64,000 bases of DNA from CAZTDU01 sp964617355. GTDB lineage: Bacteria; Pseudomonadota; Gammaproteobacteria; Burkholderiales; SG8-39. Within the stretch, counting starts at the first letter, position 1; each line of letters opens with the position of its first letter. Below are positions 16,977-25,314 of this stretch, piece by piece. A program made the position numbers and the translations under genes. The DNA lies in contig CAZTXP010000020.1 of NCBI GenBank assembly GCA_964617355.1, positions 1 through 64,000 on the forward strand. Reading direction: 5' to 3'. The notes below the pieces were generated by a model that saw only the letters and a list, made by a program, of their open reading frames with translations, was not told the origin of the DNA and did not search any database.

Positions 16977-18641
16977 ATGACGCGCAGCACCGGCCGCGAC
17001 GCTTTCCTCTCCATCCTCGCCGACGAGGGCGTGACGCACGTCTTCGGCAATCCCGGGACCACCGAGCTCGCCATCATGGAGGCGCTCGGCGAGCAGGAGA
17101 AGCTGCGCTTCGTCCTCGGCCTGCAGGAGAGCATCGTGCTCGCGATGGCCGACGGCTACGCGCGCGCCTCGGGCCGCATCACCGCGTGCAACGTGCACGT
17201 CGCGCCGGGTCTCGGCAACGCGATGGGCGCGCTCTACAGCGCCGCGTTCTGCCGCTCGCCGGTGATCGTCACCGCCGGCCAGCAGGAGCAGGGCCACGGA
17301 TTGCAGGAGCCGCTGCTCTACGGGCCGCTGGTCGAGATGGCACGCCCGCTCGCGAAATGGGCAATCGAGGTGACGCGCGCGGAAGACCTGCCGCGCATCC
17401 TGCGCCGCGCCGCGAAGATCGCCACCACGCCGCCCTGCGGCCCGGTGTTCATCAGCCTGCCAGGGGACGTGCTCGACGCCTCGGTGGAGATCGACTTCGG
17501 CCGCTCGACGCGCGTCGAGCGCGCCACGCGCCCCTCCGACGAGGCGATCGAGCGACTTGCGCGGCGTCTGCTCGCCGCCGAGCGTCCGGTGATCGTCGCC
17601 GGCACCGAACTCGCGACGTACTCGGCATGGGCCGAGGCGGTCGCGCTCGCCGAACTGCTCGGCGCGCCGGTGCACCAGCAGTCGGTACCCGACGCAGCGC
17701 ATTTCCCCAGCGACCACCCGGCGTACATGGGCACGCTGTCGCGCGACCAGAAGAAGGTGAACGCCACGCTCGCCGCGCACGACCTCGCGGTCTGGCTCGG
17801 CGGCGATGCGCTGCGCATGTCGGTCTACAGCCCGGTCGAGCCCCTGCCTGCGGGCCTGCCGGTGGTACACATCACGGAAGCCGACTGGGACCTCGGCAAG
17901 AACTTCGCCTCCGAGATCGCACTGCACGCGAACGTGAAGGACACGCTCGCGGCATTGCTGCCGAAGGTGCGCGCCTTGCAGTCGCCCGCGCAAGCCGCAG
18001 CGGCGAAAGCGCGTCTCGCCGCGTGCGAAGCGAACAACTGGAGCGCTCGCCGCGCGACCCTCGCCGCCGAATTCGAGAAGAGCGCCGGCGCGACGCCGAT
18101 CGATCCAAGGCTCCTGATGAAGCGCATCGCCGACGCGGTGCCCGCGAACGCGATCGTGGTCGAGGAGGCGCTCACCGCCACGCCGCCGCTGCTGCAGATG
18201 CTGCGCTACCGGGATCCGCAAGGCTTCATGGGCATGGCAAGCGGCGGCATCGGCTTCGCGGTGCCGGGTGCGGTCGGCGCCTCGTTCGGCGCGCCGGGCC
18301 GGCCGGTGGTCGCGGTGGTGGGCGACGGCAGCGCGATGTACTCGATCCAGGCGCTGTGGACGGCCGCCAACGCGAAGCTGCCGGTGACCTGGGCGATCGT
18401 CAACAACTCGAGCTATCGCATCCTGAAGGAGCGCATGGTGTCCTTCCGCGGCAAGCGCTCCTTCGGCGGCATGGACATGCGCCAGCCGGCGATCGACTTC
18501 GTCGCGCTCGCGCAGTCGCTCGGCGTCAAGGCGGTGCGCATCTCCGACCCGAAGGACATCGACGGCGCGATGCGCGAAGCCACCGCCGCGGGCGAGCCGC
18601 GGCTGGTGGACTTCTCGGTGCAGGACGGCTTCGGGGCCTGA
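16977..18641 (+). CDS. Thiamine-diphosphate-dependent decarboxylase (benzoylformate decarboxylase/acetolactate synthase-like)
   Basis: A 554-residue three-domain ThDP enzyme. The N-terminal PYR domain has FGNPGTTE (about 23-30) and the catalytic cofactor-activating Glu51 in LQESIVLAMADGYA. A central transhydrogenase-like domain follows, and the C-terminal PP domain carries the ThDP/Mg motif beginning GDGS at 449-452 and ending NN at 476-477. The FGNPG start and lack of an obvious FAD-binding segment resemble benzoylformate decarboxylase more than acetolactate synthase, but the substrate cannot be fixed. ATG 16977 follows a GGAG-like sequence in caggagccg. It is transcribed away from cofD and convergently with the dienoyl-CoA reductase gene, five bases away. 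A role in 2-oxo acid decarboxylation is inferred. Confidence 0.82.
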   Translation: MTRSTGRDAFLSILADEGVTHVFGNPGTTELAIMEALGEQEKLRFVLGLQESIVLAMADGYARASGRITACNVHVAPGLGNAMGALYSAAFCRSPVIVTAGQQEQGHGLQEPLLYGPLVEMARPLAKWAIEVTRAEDLPRILRRAAKIATTPPCGPVFISLPGDVLDASVEIDFGRSTRVERATRPSDEAIERLARRLLAAERPVIVAGTELATYSAWAEAVALAELLGAPVHQQSVPDAAHFPSDHPAYMGTLSRDQKKVNATLAAHDLAVWLGGDALRMSVYSPVEPLPAGLPVVHITEADWDLGKNFASEIALHANVKDTLAALLPKVRALQSPAQAAAAKARLAACEANNWSARRATLAAEFEKSAGATPIDPRLLMKRIADAVPANAIVVEEALTATPPLLQMLRYRDPQGFMGMASGGIGFAVPGAVGASFGAPGRPVVAVVGDGSAMYSIQALWTAANAKLPVTWAIVNNSSYRILKERMVSFRGKRSFGGMDMRQPAIDFVALAQSLGVKAVRISDPKDIDGAMREATAAGEPRLVDFSVQDGFGA

Positions 18642-18646
18642 GCCTG

Positions 18647-20665
18647 CTATAGCGAGGCCGCCAACTCGGCGCCTTCGAGCATCGCTCGCTTGGCGTCGAG
18701 CTCCGAGGCGAGCTTCGCGCCGCCGATCAGGTGCGGCTTGCGGCCGGCCTGCTCGAGGGCGTCCGCCAGCTCGCGCTTGGGCTCCTGCCCGGTGCAGAGG
18801 ATCACGGTGTCGGCCGGGACCACGGTTTCCTTGCCGTCCACGACCACGTGCACGCCCGCGTCGTCGATGCGCTTGTACTCCACGCCCTTCACCATCGCGA
18901 CGCGATTCCTCGCCAGCTCGGTGCGATGCACCCAGCCGGTGGTCTTGCCGAGCGTGCTGCCGAACGAGGACGGCGAGCGCTTCAGCATCGTGATGCGATG
19001 CGCTGGCGGCTCGGGCGCGGGATCGCCGGCGAGCCCGCCCGGCGCCGAGACCTTCATGTCGATGCCCCAGTGCGTGGAGAACGCCTTCGCCTCCAGCGGC
19101 GCGCGGCTCGCGCCCTCCAGCAGGTACAGCGCGACGTCGAAGCCGATGCCGCCGGCGCCGAGGATGGCGACGTTCTTCCCGGGCTTCGCGCGGCCGGCGA
19201 TCACGTCGACGTAGCTCACCACCTTCTTCGAATCCACGCCCGGGATCGCCGGCACGCGCGGGTCGATGCCGGTGGCGATCACCACTTCGTCGAAGCCCGC
19301 GAGGTCGGCGGCCTTCGCTTCCGCACCTAGCCTGACCTGCACGCCGGCGCGCTTCACGCGTTCGGCGTAGTAGGCGATCGATTCGCCGAACTCCTGCTTG
19401 CCCGGCACGTGCTTCGCGAGGTTGAACTGGCCACCCAGCATCGCGGACTTCTCGAACAGCGTCACCGCGTGGCCGCGCTCGGCCGCGATCGCCGCACACG
19501 ACAGGCCGGCCGGCCCGCCGCCGACGACGGCGACGGTCTTCCTGTTCGCCGCCGGCGGGAAATTCAGCTTCGTCTCGCGTCCGGCGCGCGGATTCACGAG
19601 ACAGCTCGCCGGCTGGCCGGTGAAGATGTGGTCGAGGCACGCCTGGTTGCAGGCGATGCAGATGTTGATCGCCACGCGGTCGCCCTTCGCCGCCTTGGCG
19701 GTGAAGGCCTCGTCGGCGAGCATCGGGCGCGCCATCGACACCATGTCGGCGTCGCCGCGCGCGAGGATCTCCTCGGCGGTCTCGGGCGCGTTGATGCGGT
19801 TCGACGCGATCACCGGGATCTTCACCGCTTCCTTGACGCGGCGCGTGGCCCACGAAAAGCCGCCTCGCGGCACCGCCTGCGCGATCGTCGGGATGCGTGC
19901 CTCGTGCCAGCCGACGCCGGAATTGAGGAAGTCCGCGCCGGCCGACTCGAGCGCGCGCGCGAGCACGACGATCTCGTCGCCCGAGAGCCCGCCCTCGACG
20001 AGGTCGAGCACCGAGATGCGGAAGAGCAGCAGGAAGTCCTTGCCCGCGGCCGCGCGCACCGCCTTCACGGTCTCGACCGCGAAGCGCATGCGGTTCTCGA
20101 ACGCGCCGCCCCATTCGTCCTGCCGGTGGTTGGTGCGCGAGGCGAGGAACTGCGTGATCAGGTAGCCCTCCGATCCCATCACCTCGACGCCGTCGTAGCC
20201 GGCTTCGCGCGCGAGCGCCGCGGCGCGGCCGAAGTCCTGCACCGTCTGCGCGACTTCCGCGGTGGCGAGTTCGCGCGGCGCGAACGGCGTGATCGGCGAC
20301 TTGATCGCCGAGGGCGCGACGTTCTTCTTGTGCGCGCCGTAGCGGCCGGTGTGCAGCAGTTGCAGCAGGATGCGGCCGCCCGCGTCGTGCACCGCCTGCG
20401 GGATCACGCGATGGCGGTCGCGGTCCGCGGCGCTCGCCATCTCGGCCGGGTGCTCGTAGAAGTTGCCTTCCGCGTTGGGAGAGAAGCCGCCGGTGACCAT
20501 CAGCGGCGTGCCGCCCTTCGCGCGCTCGGCGTAGAACGCCGCGAGCCGCTCCATGCCGCCGGGCCGTGCCTCGAGGCCCGTGTGCATCGAGCCCATCATG
20601 ATGCGATTCGGAAGGGTGATGGCGCCGACCTGGATCGGCGTGAAGAGCTTCGGGTAGGCGTTCAT
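18647..20665 (-). CDS. fadH: FadH-like 2,4-dienoyl-CoA reductase / NADH:flavin oxidoreductase
   Basis: A 672-residue multidomain flavoenzyme. Residues 1-325 form an Old-Yellow-Enzyme-type TIM barrel for FMN. The [4Fe-4S] ligands are Cys336, Cys339, Cys343 and Cys355. Residues from about 380 form two Rossmann domains with VVGGGPAGLSCA (FAD) and AILGAGGIGFDVA (NADPH). This matches the domain order of FadH, which reduces 2,4-dienoyl-CoA intermediates in oxidation of unsaturated fatty acids, although related enzymes reduce other enones. TAGAAT ends exactly six bases before the ATG with no Shine-Dalgarno. Length is typical for FadH. The substrate assignment is by family. Confidence 0.85.
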   Translation of the reverse strand: MNAYPKLFTPIQVGAITLPNRIMMGSMHTGLEARPGGMERLAAFYAERAKGGTPLMVTGGFSPNAEGNFYEHPAEMASAADRDRHRVIPQAVHDAGGRILLQLLHTGRYGAHKKNVAPSAIKSPITPFAPRELATAEVAQTVQDFGRAAALAREAGYDGVEVMGSEGYLITQFLASRTNHRQDEWGGAFENRMRFAVETVKAVRAAAGKDFLLLFRISVLDLVEGGLSGDEIVVLARALESAGADFLNSGVGWHEARIPTIAQAVPRGGFSWATRRVKEAVKIPVIASNRINAPETAEEILARGDADMVSMARPMLADEAFTAKAAKGDRVAINICIACNQACLDHIFTGQPASCLVNPRAGRETKLNFPPAANRKTVAVVGGGPAGLSCAAIAAERGHAVTLFEKSAMLGGQFNLAKHVPGKQEFGESIAYYAERVKRAGVQVRLGAEAKAADLAGFDEVVIATGIDPRVPAIPGVDSKKVVSYVDVIAGRAKPGKNVAILGAGGIGFDVALYLLEGASRAPLEAKAFSTHWGIDMKVSAPGGLAGDPAPEPPAHRITMLKRSPSSFGSTLGKTTGWVHRTELARNRVAMVKGVEYKRIDDAGVHVVVDGKETVVPADTVILCTGQEPKRELADALEQAGRKPHLIGGAKLASELDAKRAMLEGAELAASL

Positions 20666-20671
20666 GCGCCG

Positions 20672-20677
20672 ATTCTA
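20672..20677 (-). promoter_or_regulatory. -10-like TAGAAT six bases before the fadH start
   Basis: TAGAAT-CGGCGC-ATG on the minus strand. No Shine-Dalgarno and no clear -35; consistent with a leaderless message. Confidence 0.4.
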
Positions 20678-20691
20678 GCGGCGCGGGTCGT

Positions 20692-21528
20692 TCAGCTCCT
20701 GCGCCGCGAGCTCGACTTGCGGCGCTCCAGTTCCAGCAGCGCGCGCTTGCGTTCGAGGCCCCACGCGTATCCGCCGAGGCCGCCATCGGCGCGCAGTGCG
20801 CGGTGGCACGGGATGACGAGCGCCGCCGGGTTCGCGCCGCAGGCCGATCCCACGGCTCGCACCGCGCGCGGCTTGCCGATGGCGCGCGCGATGTCGCTGT
20901 AGGTGCGCGTCTCGCCCGAGGGGATGCGGCGCAATTCCTCCCAGACGCGGCGCTGGAACACGGTGCCGCGCACGTCGAGCGGCAGCCGCGCGAGCGTGGC
21001 GTCGCCGGCGAGGTACGCGCCGACCGCGTCGAGGTACGTCGCGAGCGCGCCCGCGTCGCGCCGCCGCGTGGCGCGCGGGAACTCCTCGGCGAGGTTGCGC
21101 TCGAGTTCGCCGGCGCTTGCGCCGAGTTTCACCGCGCAGACACCGCGTCCGGTGGCGGCCACCAGCACGCGACCGATCGGAAACGCGCGCACCGCCCATG
21201 CGATGTGCTGTCCTTCGCCGCGCGCGCGGTAGTCGCTGGCGCGCATGCCGAGGCGCCCGGCGGCCTTCTCGTAGAAGCGGGACACCGAACCGTAGCCGGC
21301 CTCGAACACCGCGTCCGTCACGCGCCCGCCCTTCGCGATCAGCTTCTTCGCCGACTCGAGGCGCCGCTCGCGCTGGTAGTCGCGCGGCGAGAGCCCGAGC
21401 GCGCGCTTGAACTCGCGCTGCAGGTGGAAGGGGCTCGCGCCGACCGCGCGCGCGAGCTCTTCGAGCGTGACGCGGTCGGACGGCTTGCCGTCGAGGTAGG
21501 CACGGGCGCGGGAGACGAGGGCTTGCAT
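20692..21528 (-). CDS. AraC HTH / O6-alkylguanine-DNA alkyltransferase fusion (Ada-like without the Zn domain)
   Basis: A 278-residue fusion. Residues about 5-100 are an AraC-type double helix-turn-helix (VTLEELARAVGASPFHLQR, then GGRVTDAVFEAGYGSVSRFYE). Residues about 110-265 are a methylated-DNA protein-cysteine methyltransferase with the acceptor Cys241 in the IPCHR motif. The N-terminal Cys4 methylphosphotriester domain of classical Ada is absent, so the sensor of methylated backbone is missing and the HTH must respond differently or act constitutively. It repairs O6-methylguanine by irreversible transfer to Cys241. The basic, serine-rich C-terminal tail is unusual. A 17-bp inverted repeat overlaps its -10 region. 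Confidence 0.88.
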   Translation of the reverse strand: MQALVSRARAYLDGKPSDRVTLEELARAVGASPFHLQREFKRALGLSPRDYQRERRLESAKKLIAKGGRVTDAVFEAGYGSVSRFYEKAAGRLGMRASDYRARGEGQHIAWAVRAFPIGRVLVAATGRGVCAVKLGASAGELERNLAEEFPRATRRRDAGALATYLDAVGAYLAGDATLARLPLDVRGTVFQRRVWEELRRIPSGETRTYSDIARAIGKPRAVRAVGSACGANPAALVIPCHRALRADGGLGGYAWGLERKRALLELERRKSSSRRRS

Positions 21529-21529
21529 G

Positions 21530-21546
21530 GCCGCTACTGTAGCGGC
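21530..21546. promoter_or_regulatory. 17-bp inverted repeat over the -10 of the Ada-like gene
   Basis: GCCGCTAC-T-GTAGCGGC has eight-base perfect arms. It contains TACAGT (minus strand, 21541-21536), which ends seven bases before the ATG. Position suggests an operator for the encoded AraC-type HTH or an RNA hairpin at the 5' end. Confidence 0.5.
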
Positions 21547-21578
21547 GGCCTGCGCGGGCGGCTATCCGGAACTTGCGG

Positions 21579-22004
21579 TCAATCCACGCCGCGCCCGCGC
21601 AGCCAGGTCGCGAGCTCGCGATCGCTGTGCGCGATGTGCTGCGTGAGCCACGAGGCGAGGAAGCGCACCGCCTTCAGCGCCTCGGGCGGATGCAGGCCGC
21701 CGAGGAGGTGCTTGGCGAAGCGCCGCAACTGGTCGAGCAGTTCGGTGTGCTGCTCGTCGTGCATCTCGGCGTCGGGGAAGGCGTGGCGGCGCATCAGCCC
21801 GTGCTCGGTGCCGAAGTGCAGGCCGGTGAAGGCGACGAGTTCGTCCACCGGCGCCGCCAGCTCGCGTGACTCCTTCGATGCGCCGAGCAGTCCGGTGACC
21901 TCGCGGGTGCGGTCGAAGAGTTCCTCGTGCTGCCGGTCGATCTCGCGTACGCCGACGGCGAGGCTCGGTGTCCAGACAAGGGGCGATTCGGGCGTGCGGT
22001 CCAT
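21579..22004 (-). CDS. Bacteriohemerythrin
   Basis: A 141-residue four-helix oxygen-binding protein. The full diiron ligand set is present: His26, His63, Glu67, His82, His86, His123 and Asp128. The ATG at 22004 is preferred over an in-frame ATG at 22034 because a near-perfect AGGAGG sits about seven bases upstream of it (minus strand of 22011-22016). Stand-alone bacteriohemerythrins store or deliver oxygen to oxygenases, or protect from it, and are common in oxygen-consuming catabolic bacteria. It lies between the Ada-like gene and a divergently oriented histidine kinase, with no functional partner evident. Confidence 0.92.
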   Translation of the reverse strand: MDRTPESPLVWTPSLAVGVREIDRQHEELFDRTREVTGLLGASKESRELAAPVDELVAFTGLHFGTEHGLMRRHAFPDAEMHDEQHTELLDQLRRFAKHLLGGLHPPEALKAVRFLASWLTQHIAHSDRELATWLRGRGVD

Positions 22005-22158
22005 GGCGGCCTCCTGCAAAACCCTCTCTCCCATCGCCGCTTTTGTCCGGCTGTCCGCCCAGTGTGAGACGGGAATTGCTCCGCGTCAACGCCTCGGCGC
22101 AGAATCGCGCGCCCTGCTTGCGTGGACGCTGGTGCGCCGGCTGGTCGAGCGAACGCGC

Positions 22159-22164
22159 TAAGCT
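22159..22164 (+). promoter_or_regulatory. -10-like TAAGCT six bases before the PAS kinase start
   Basis: TAAGCT-CGCGCC-ATG, no Shine-Dalgarno. Weak as a -10 match, but it repeats the spacing seen at several genes in this window. Confidence 0.3.
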
Positions 22165-22170
22165 CGCGCC

Positions 22171-23961
22171 ATGGCGGCGATCGACGACCTGTTCCGCGAC
22201 AGCCCGGTGGCGCGAGCGCTGGTGGACTTCGACACGCATCGCTTCGTGACCGTGAACGCGGCCTGGGAGCGGCTCTTCGGCTACACCGCCGAGGAGGCGC
22301 GCGGGCGCAACGGGCGCGAGCTCGGCCTGTGGGCCGACGAGCAGGTGCGGCTCGACTACGTGCGCGAGATCGAGTCCTCCCGGCATACGCAGCTGCGGGT
22401 GGTGCGCCGCCGGCGTCGCGACGGCACCTTGTTCGACTCGCTGTCCGGCGCCGAGGAATTCGAGGTCGAGGGCCGCCGCTACCACCTCACGGCCGTGGTC
22501 GACATCACGGCCGAGCAGCGCGCGAACGAGATGGCGCGCACGCTCGCCGCGGTGTTCTCGGCGAGCCCGGTGGCGCACTCGATCATCGACGCCGAGCGCG
22601 GCGTGTTCCTCGACGTCAACGCCGCCTGCGAGCGCATGTTCGGCTACGCGCGCGAGGAGTTCATCGGCCGCACCGGCCGCGAGATGGGCTTCTGGCCCGA
22701 CGAGGACGAGTACCGCCGCTTCGTCGAGCTTGTGAAGCCCGGGACCGAGGGACGCGAGTACGTCGGCCGCCGCCGCCGCAAGGACGGCACGATCTTCTTC
22801 GTGCGCGTGTTCTGGAGCAGCCTGCAGCTCGAGGGGCGCGCCTTGCGCCTCTACTCGCTGCTCGACATCACGGCCGAGGTCCATGCGCGCGGCGCGCAGG
22901 AGCTGCTCGCCACGTTCTTCCGCTCGAGCCCGATGGCGCACGGCATCACGCGCCTCGCCGACAGCCGCTTCGTCGAGGTGAACGACGCCTTCCTGCGCAT
23001 GTACGGCCTGTCGCGCGAGGCGGCCCTCGGCGGCACCGCGGCGAGCCTCGGGCTGTGGTCGGAGACGGCCGACCGCGACACCTTCCTGCGCCTGCTCGCG
23101 CGCGACGGCCGCGTCGAGAACCTGCAGCACCGCAGCCGGCGCAAGGACGGCTCGAGCTTCGTCGCGCAGATCTCCGGCGAGGTGGTGCAGCTGCCCGAGG
23201 GCCCGCATCTCTTGTGGTCGGTGGCCGACGTCACGCCGCTGGTCGAGAGCCGCGATGCGCTCGAGCGCCGCGTGCGCGAGCGCACCGCCGAGCTCGAGGC
23301 CGCGAATCGCGAGCTCGAAGCCTTCAGCTACTCGGTGTCGCACGACATGCGCGCGCCGGTGCGCGCGATCGCCGGCTTCGCCACGCTGCTCTTGCAGGAG
23401 CACGGCAGCGAGCTGTCGGCCGAGGCGGTGCGCATGCTCGAACGCATCGCGTCCTCCGCCGCCCACATGGGCGCGCTGATCGACGCGCTGCTCGACCTCT
23501 CGCGGCTGATGCGCCGGCCGATCGAGCGCGTGGCCTTCGACCTCACGCTGCTCGCCACGCGCCTGGTCGAGGAAGCCCGCGAGCGCCATCCCGGCCGCCG
23601 CATCACGGTGACGGTGCAGCCCGGGCTGGTGGCGAACGCCGACCCGGTGCTGGTGCGCGGCGCGCTCGAGAACCTGGTCGACAACGCAATGAAGTACACC
23701 GCGCGGCGCGAGCATGCGCAGATCGAGATTGGCCGCGAGGGCGGCGAGTTCTACGTGCGCGACAATGGCGAGGGCTTCGACATGGCCTACGCGGCGAAGC
23801 TCTTCAAGCCCTTCGAGCGCCTGCACGCGCCCGAGGAGTTCCCCGGCACCGGCATCGGCCTCGCCACCGTGGAGCGCATCCTGCGCCGCCACGGCGGCAG
23901 CGCCCGTGCCGTCGGCGAACCGGGCAAGGGCGCGACGATCTTCTTTACCCTGCCCGACTAG
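22171..23961 (+). CDS. Three-PAS sensor histidine kinase (orphan)
   Basis: A 596-residue soluble kinase. Three PAS domains of about 120 residues each (about 5-118, 125-245, 250-365) each contain an FGY/YGL-type core and a KDG or RDG loop. A short coiled coil leads to HisKA with phospho-acceptor His391 in SVSHDMRAP, and a HATPase domain with an N box around residue 506 (LVDNAMKY), DNGEGFD near 531 and GTGIGLAT near 560. No transmembrane helix is seen, so sensing is cytoplasmic. The FxYSVSHDMRAPLR-like HisKA type is shared with phytochrome-related kinases. No response regulator gene is adjacent. It ends in a CTAG shared with the stop of convergent paaK. Confidence 0.9.
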   Translation: MAAIDDLFRDSPVARALVDFDTHRFVTVNAAWERLFGYTAEEARGRNGRELGLWADEQVRLDYVREIESSRHTQLRVVRRRRRDGTLFDSLSGAEEFEVEGRRYHLTAVVDITAEQRANEMARTLAAVFSASPVAHSIIDAERGVFLDVNAACERMFGYAREEFIGRTGREMGFWPDEDEYRRFVELVKPGTEGREYVGRRRRKDGTIFFVRVFWSSLQLEGRALRLYSLLDITAEVHARGAQELLATFFRSSPMAHGITRLADSRFVEVNDAFLRMYGLSREAALGGTAASLGLWSETADRDTFLRLLARDGRVENLQHRSRRKDGSSFVAQISGEVVQLPEGPHLLWSVADVTPLVESRDALERRVRERTAELEAANRELEAFSYSVSHDMRAPVRAIAGFATLLLQEHGSELSAEAVRMLERIASSAAHMGALIDALLDLSRLMRRPIERVAFDLTLLATRLVEEARERHPGRRITVTVQPGLVANADPVLVRGALENLVDNAMKYTARREHAQIEIGREGGEFYVRDNGEGFDMAYAAKLFKPFERLHAPEEFPGTGIGLATVERILRRHGGSARAVGEPGKGATIFFTLPD

Positions 23962-25238
23962 CCCTTGCGCTTGTCGATCACTCGTTTCGCCTTGCCGATC
24001 GAGCGCTCGATCGTGGAGAGCGGCACGATCTTCACGTCGGCCGTCACCCCGATCATCGACTTGATGTTGTGCGCGAGCTGGGCTTCCGAGTTGCGGTCGC
24101 GCGCGCCGGGGGCGAGTTCGACCAGCACCGTCATGTGGTCCAGCGGGCCGTCCTTGGAGAGCTCGATCACGTAGTGCGGCGCGAGCTCGGGCTGCTTCAG
24201 GATCAGCTCCTCGACCTGCGTCGGGAACACGTTCACGCCGCGGATGATCATCATGTCGTCCGAGCGGCCGGTGATCTTCTCCATGCGGCGCATGGTGCGC
24301 GCGGTGCCGGGCAAGAGGCGCGTGAGGTCGCGCGTGCGGTAGCGGATCACCGGCAGCGCCTCCTTGGTGAGCGAGGTGAAGACCAGTTCCCCCGCCTCGC
24401 CGTCCGCCACCGGCTCGCCGGTCTGCGGGTTCACCACCTCGGGGTAGAAGTGGTCCTCCCAGATGGTGAGGCCGTCCTTGGTCTCGGCGCATTCCTGCGC
24501 CACGCCCGGGCCGATCACTTCCGACAATCCGTACAGGTCCACTGCCGAAAGGGACGTCCGTGCCTCGATCGAGCGGCGCATCTCGGCGGTCCACGGCTCG
24601 GCGCCGAACATGCCGATGCGCAGGCTCGCCTTCTTCGGGTCGAGGCCCTGGCGTTCCATCTCGTCGGCGATCGCCAGCATGTACGAGGGCGTCACCGTGA
24701 TGATGTCGGGCTTGAAGTCGTTGATCAGCTGCACCTGCCGCTCGGTCATGCCGCCGCCGAGCGGGATCGTCACGAGGCCCAGCCGCTCCGCGCCGTAGTG
24801 CGCGCCGAGGCCGCCGGTGAAGAGGCCGTAGCCGTAGGCGTTGTGCACCTTGTCGCCGGGCCGCGCGCCCGCGGCGCGGTACGAGCGCGCCATCAGGTCG
24901 GACCACATCTCGATGTCCTTCGCGGTGTAGCCCACCACTGTCGGCTTGCCCGTGGTGCCGGACGAGGCGTGGATGCGCACGATGCGATCCATCGGCACCG
25001 CGAACATGCCGAACGGGTAGGTCTCGCGCAGGTCCGACTTGGTGGTGAACGGGAAGCGCGAGAGGTCTGCCAGCGACTTGCAGTCCGAGGGCTTCACGCC
25101 CGCGGCGTCGAACTTCTTGCGGTAGTGCGCGACATTGTCGTAAGCGTGCTGCAGCGACCACCTGAGGCGCTCCAGCTGCAGCGCGCGCAGCTCGGCGACC
25201 GGGGCCTTCTCGATGGGTTCGAGCGGGAACGATGCCAT
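23958..25238 (-). CDS. paaK: Phenylacetate-CoA ligase
   Basis: A 426-residue AMP-forming ligase that activates phenylacetate to phenylacetyl-CoA, first step of the aerobic CoA-dependent phenylacetate pathway. The P-loop is SSGTTGKPT at about 92-100; further motifs are AYGYGLFTGGLG, DLYGLSEVIGPG and the C-terminal hinge TGRSDDMMIIRGVNVFP. Length and N-terminal PLEPIEKAP region are as usual for PaaK. It begins 76 bases downstream of paaG on the same strand, with a GGAGGAGG Shine-Dalgarno. Its last codon shares the palindrome CTAG with the kinase gene stop. Confidence 0.93.
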   Translation of the reverse strand: MASFPLEPIEKAPVAELRALQLERLRWSLQHAYDNVAHYRKKFDAAGVKPSDCKSLADLSRFPFTTKSDLRETYPFGMFAVPMDRIVRIHASSGTTGKPTVVGYTAKDIEMWSDLMARSYRAAGARPGDKVHNAYGYGLFTGGLGAHYGAERLGLVTIPLGGGMTERQVQLINDFKPDIITVTPSYMLAIADEMERQGLDPKKASLRIGMFGAEPWTAEMRRSIEARTSLSAVDLYGLSEVIGPGVAQECAETKDGLTIWEDHFYPEVVNPQTGEPVADGEAGELVFTSLTKEALPVIRYRTRDLTRLLPGTARTMRRMEKITGRSDDMMIIRGVNVFPTQVEELILKQPELAPHYVIELSKDGPLDHMTVLVELAPGARDRNSEAQLAHNIKSMIGVTADVKIVPLSTIERSIGKAKRVIDKRKG

Positions 25239-25314
25239 GCCTTCCTCCTCCTTCGATCTCGTCCTGCGTTCTAGCGGAGCCGCCCTCCCGGCGCCGCGCG
25301 AGCGTTGTCGCCGG

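Noticed and set aside
15903..20786. A 1,627-codon open frame on the minus strand spanning cofD, the ThDP gene and fadH region
   Set aside because: Only the last 319 codons match a family (CofD). The rest is a G+C-driven shadow opposite or out of frame with real genes and has arginine-rich low-complexity translation.
21562..25161. A 1,199-codon open frame on the minus strand across hemerythrin, the PAS kinase and paaK
   Set aside because: Shadow frame: the hemerythrin, PAS kinase and paaK frames carry intact catalytic motifs in the same DNA, while this frame shows none.
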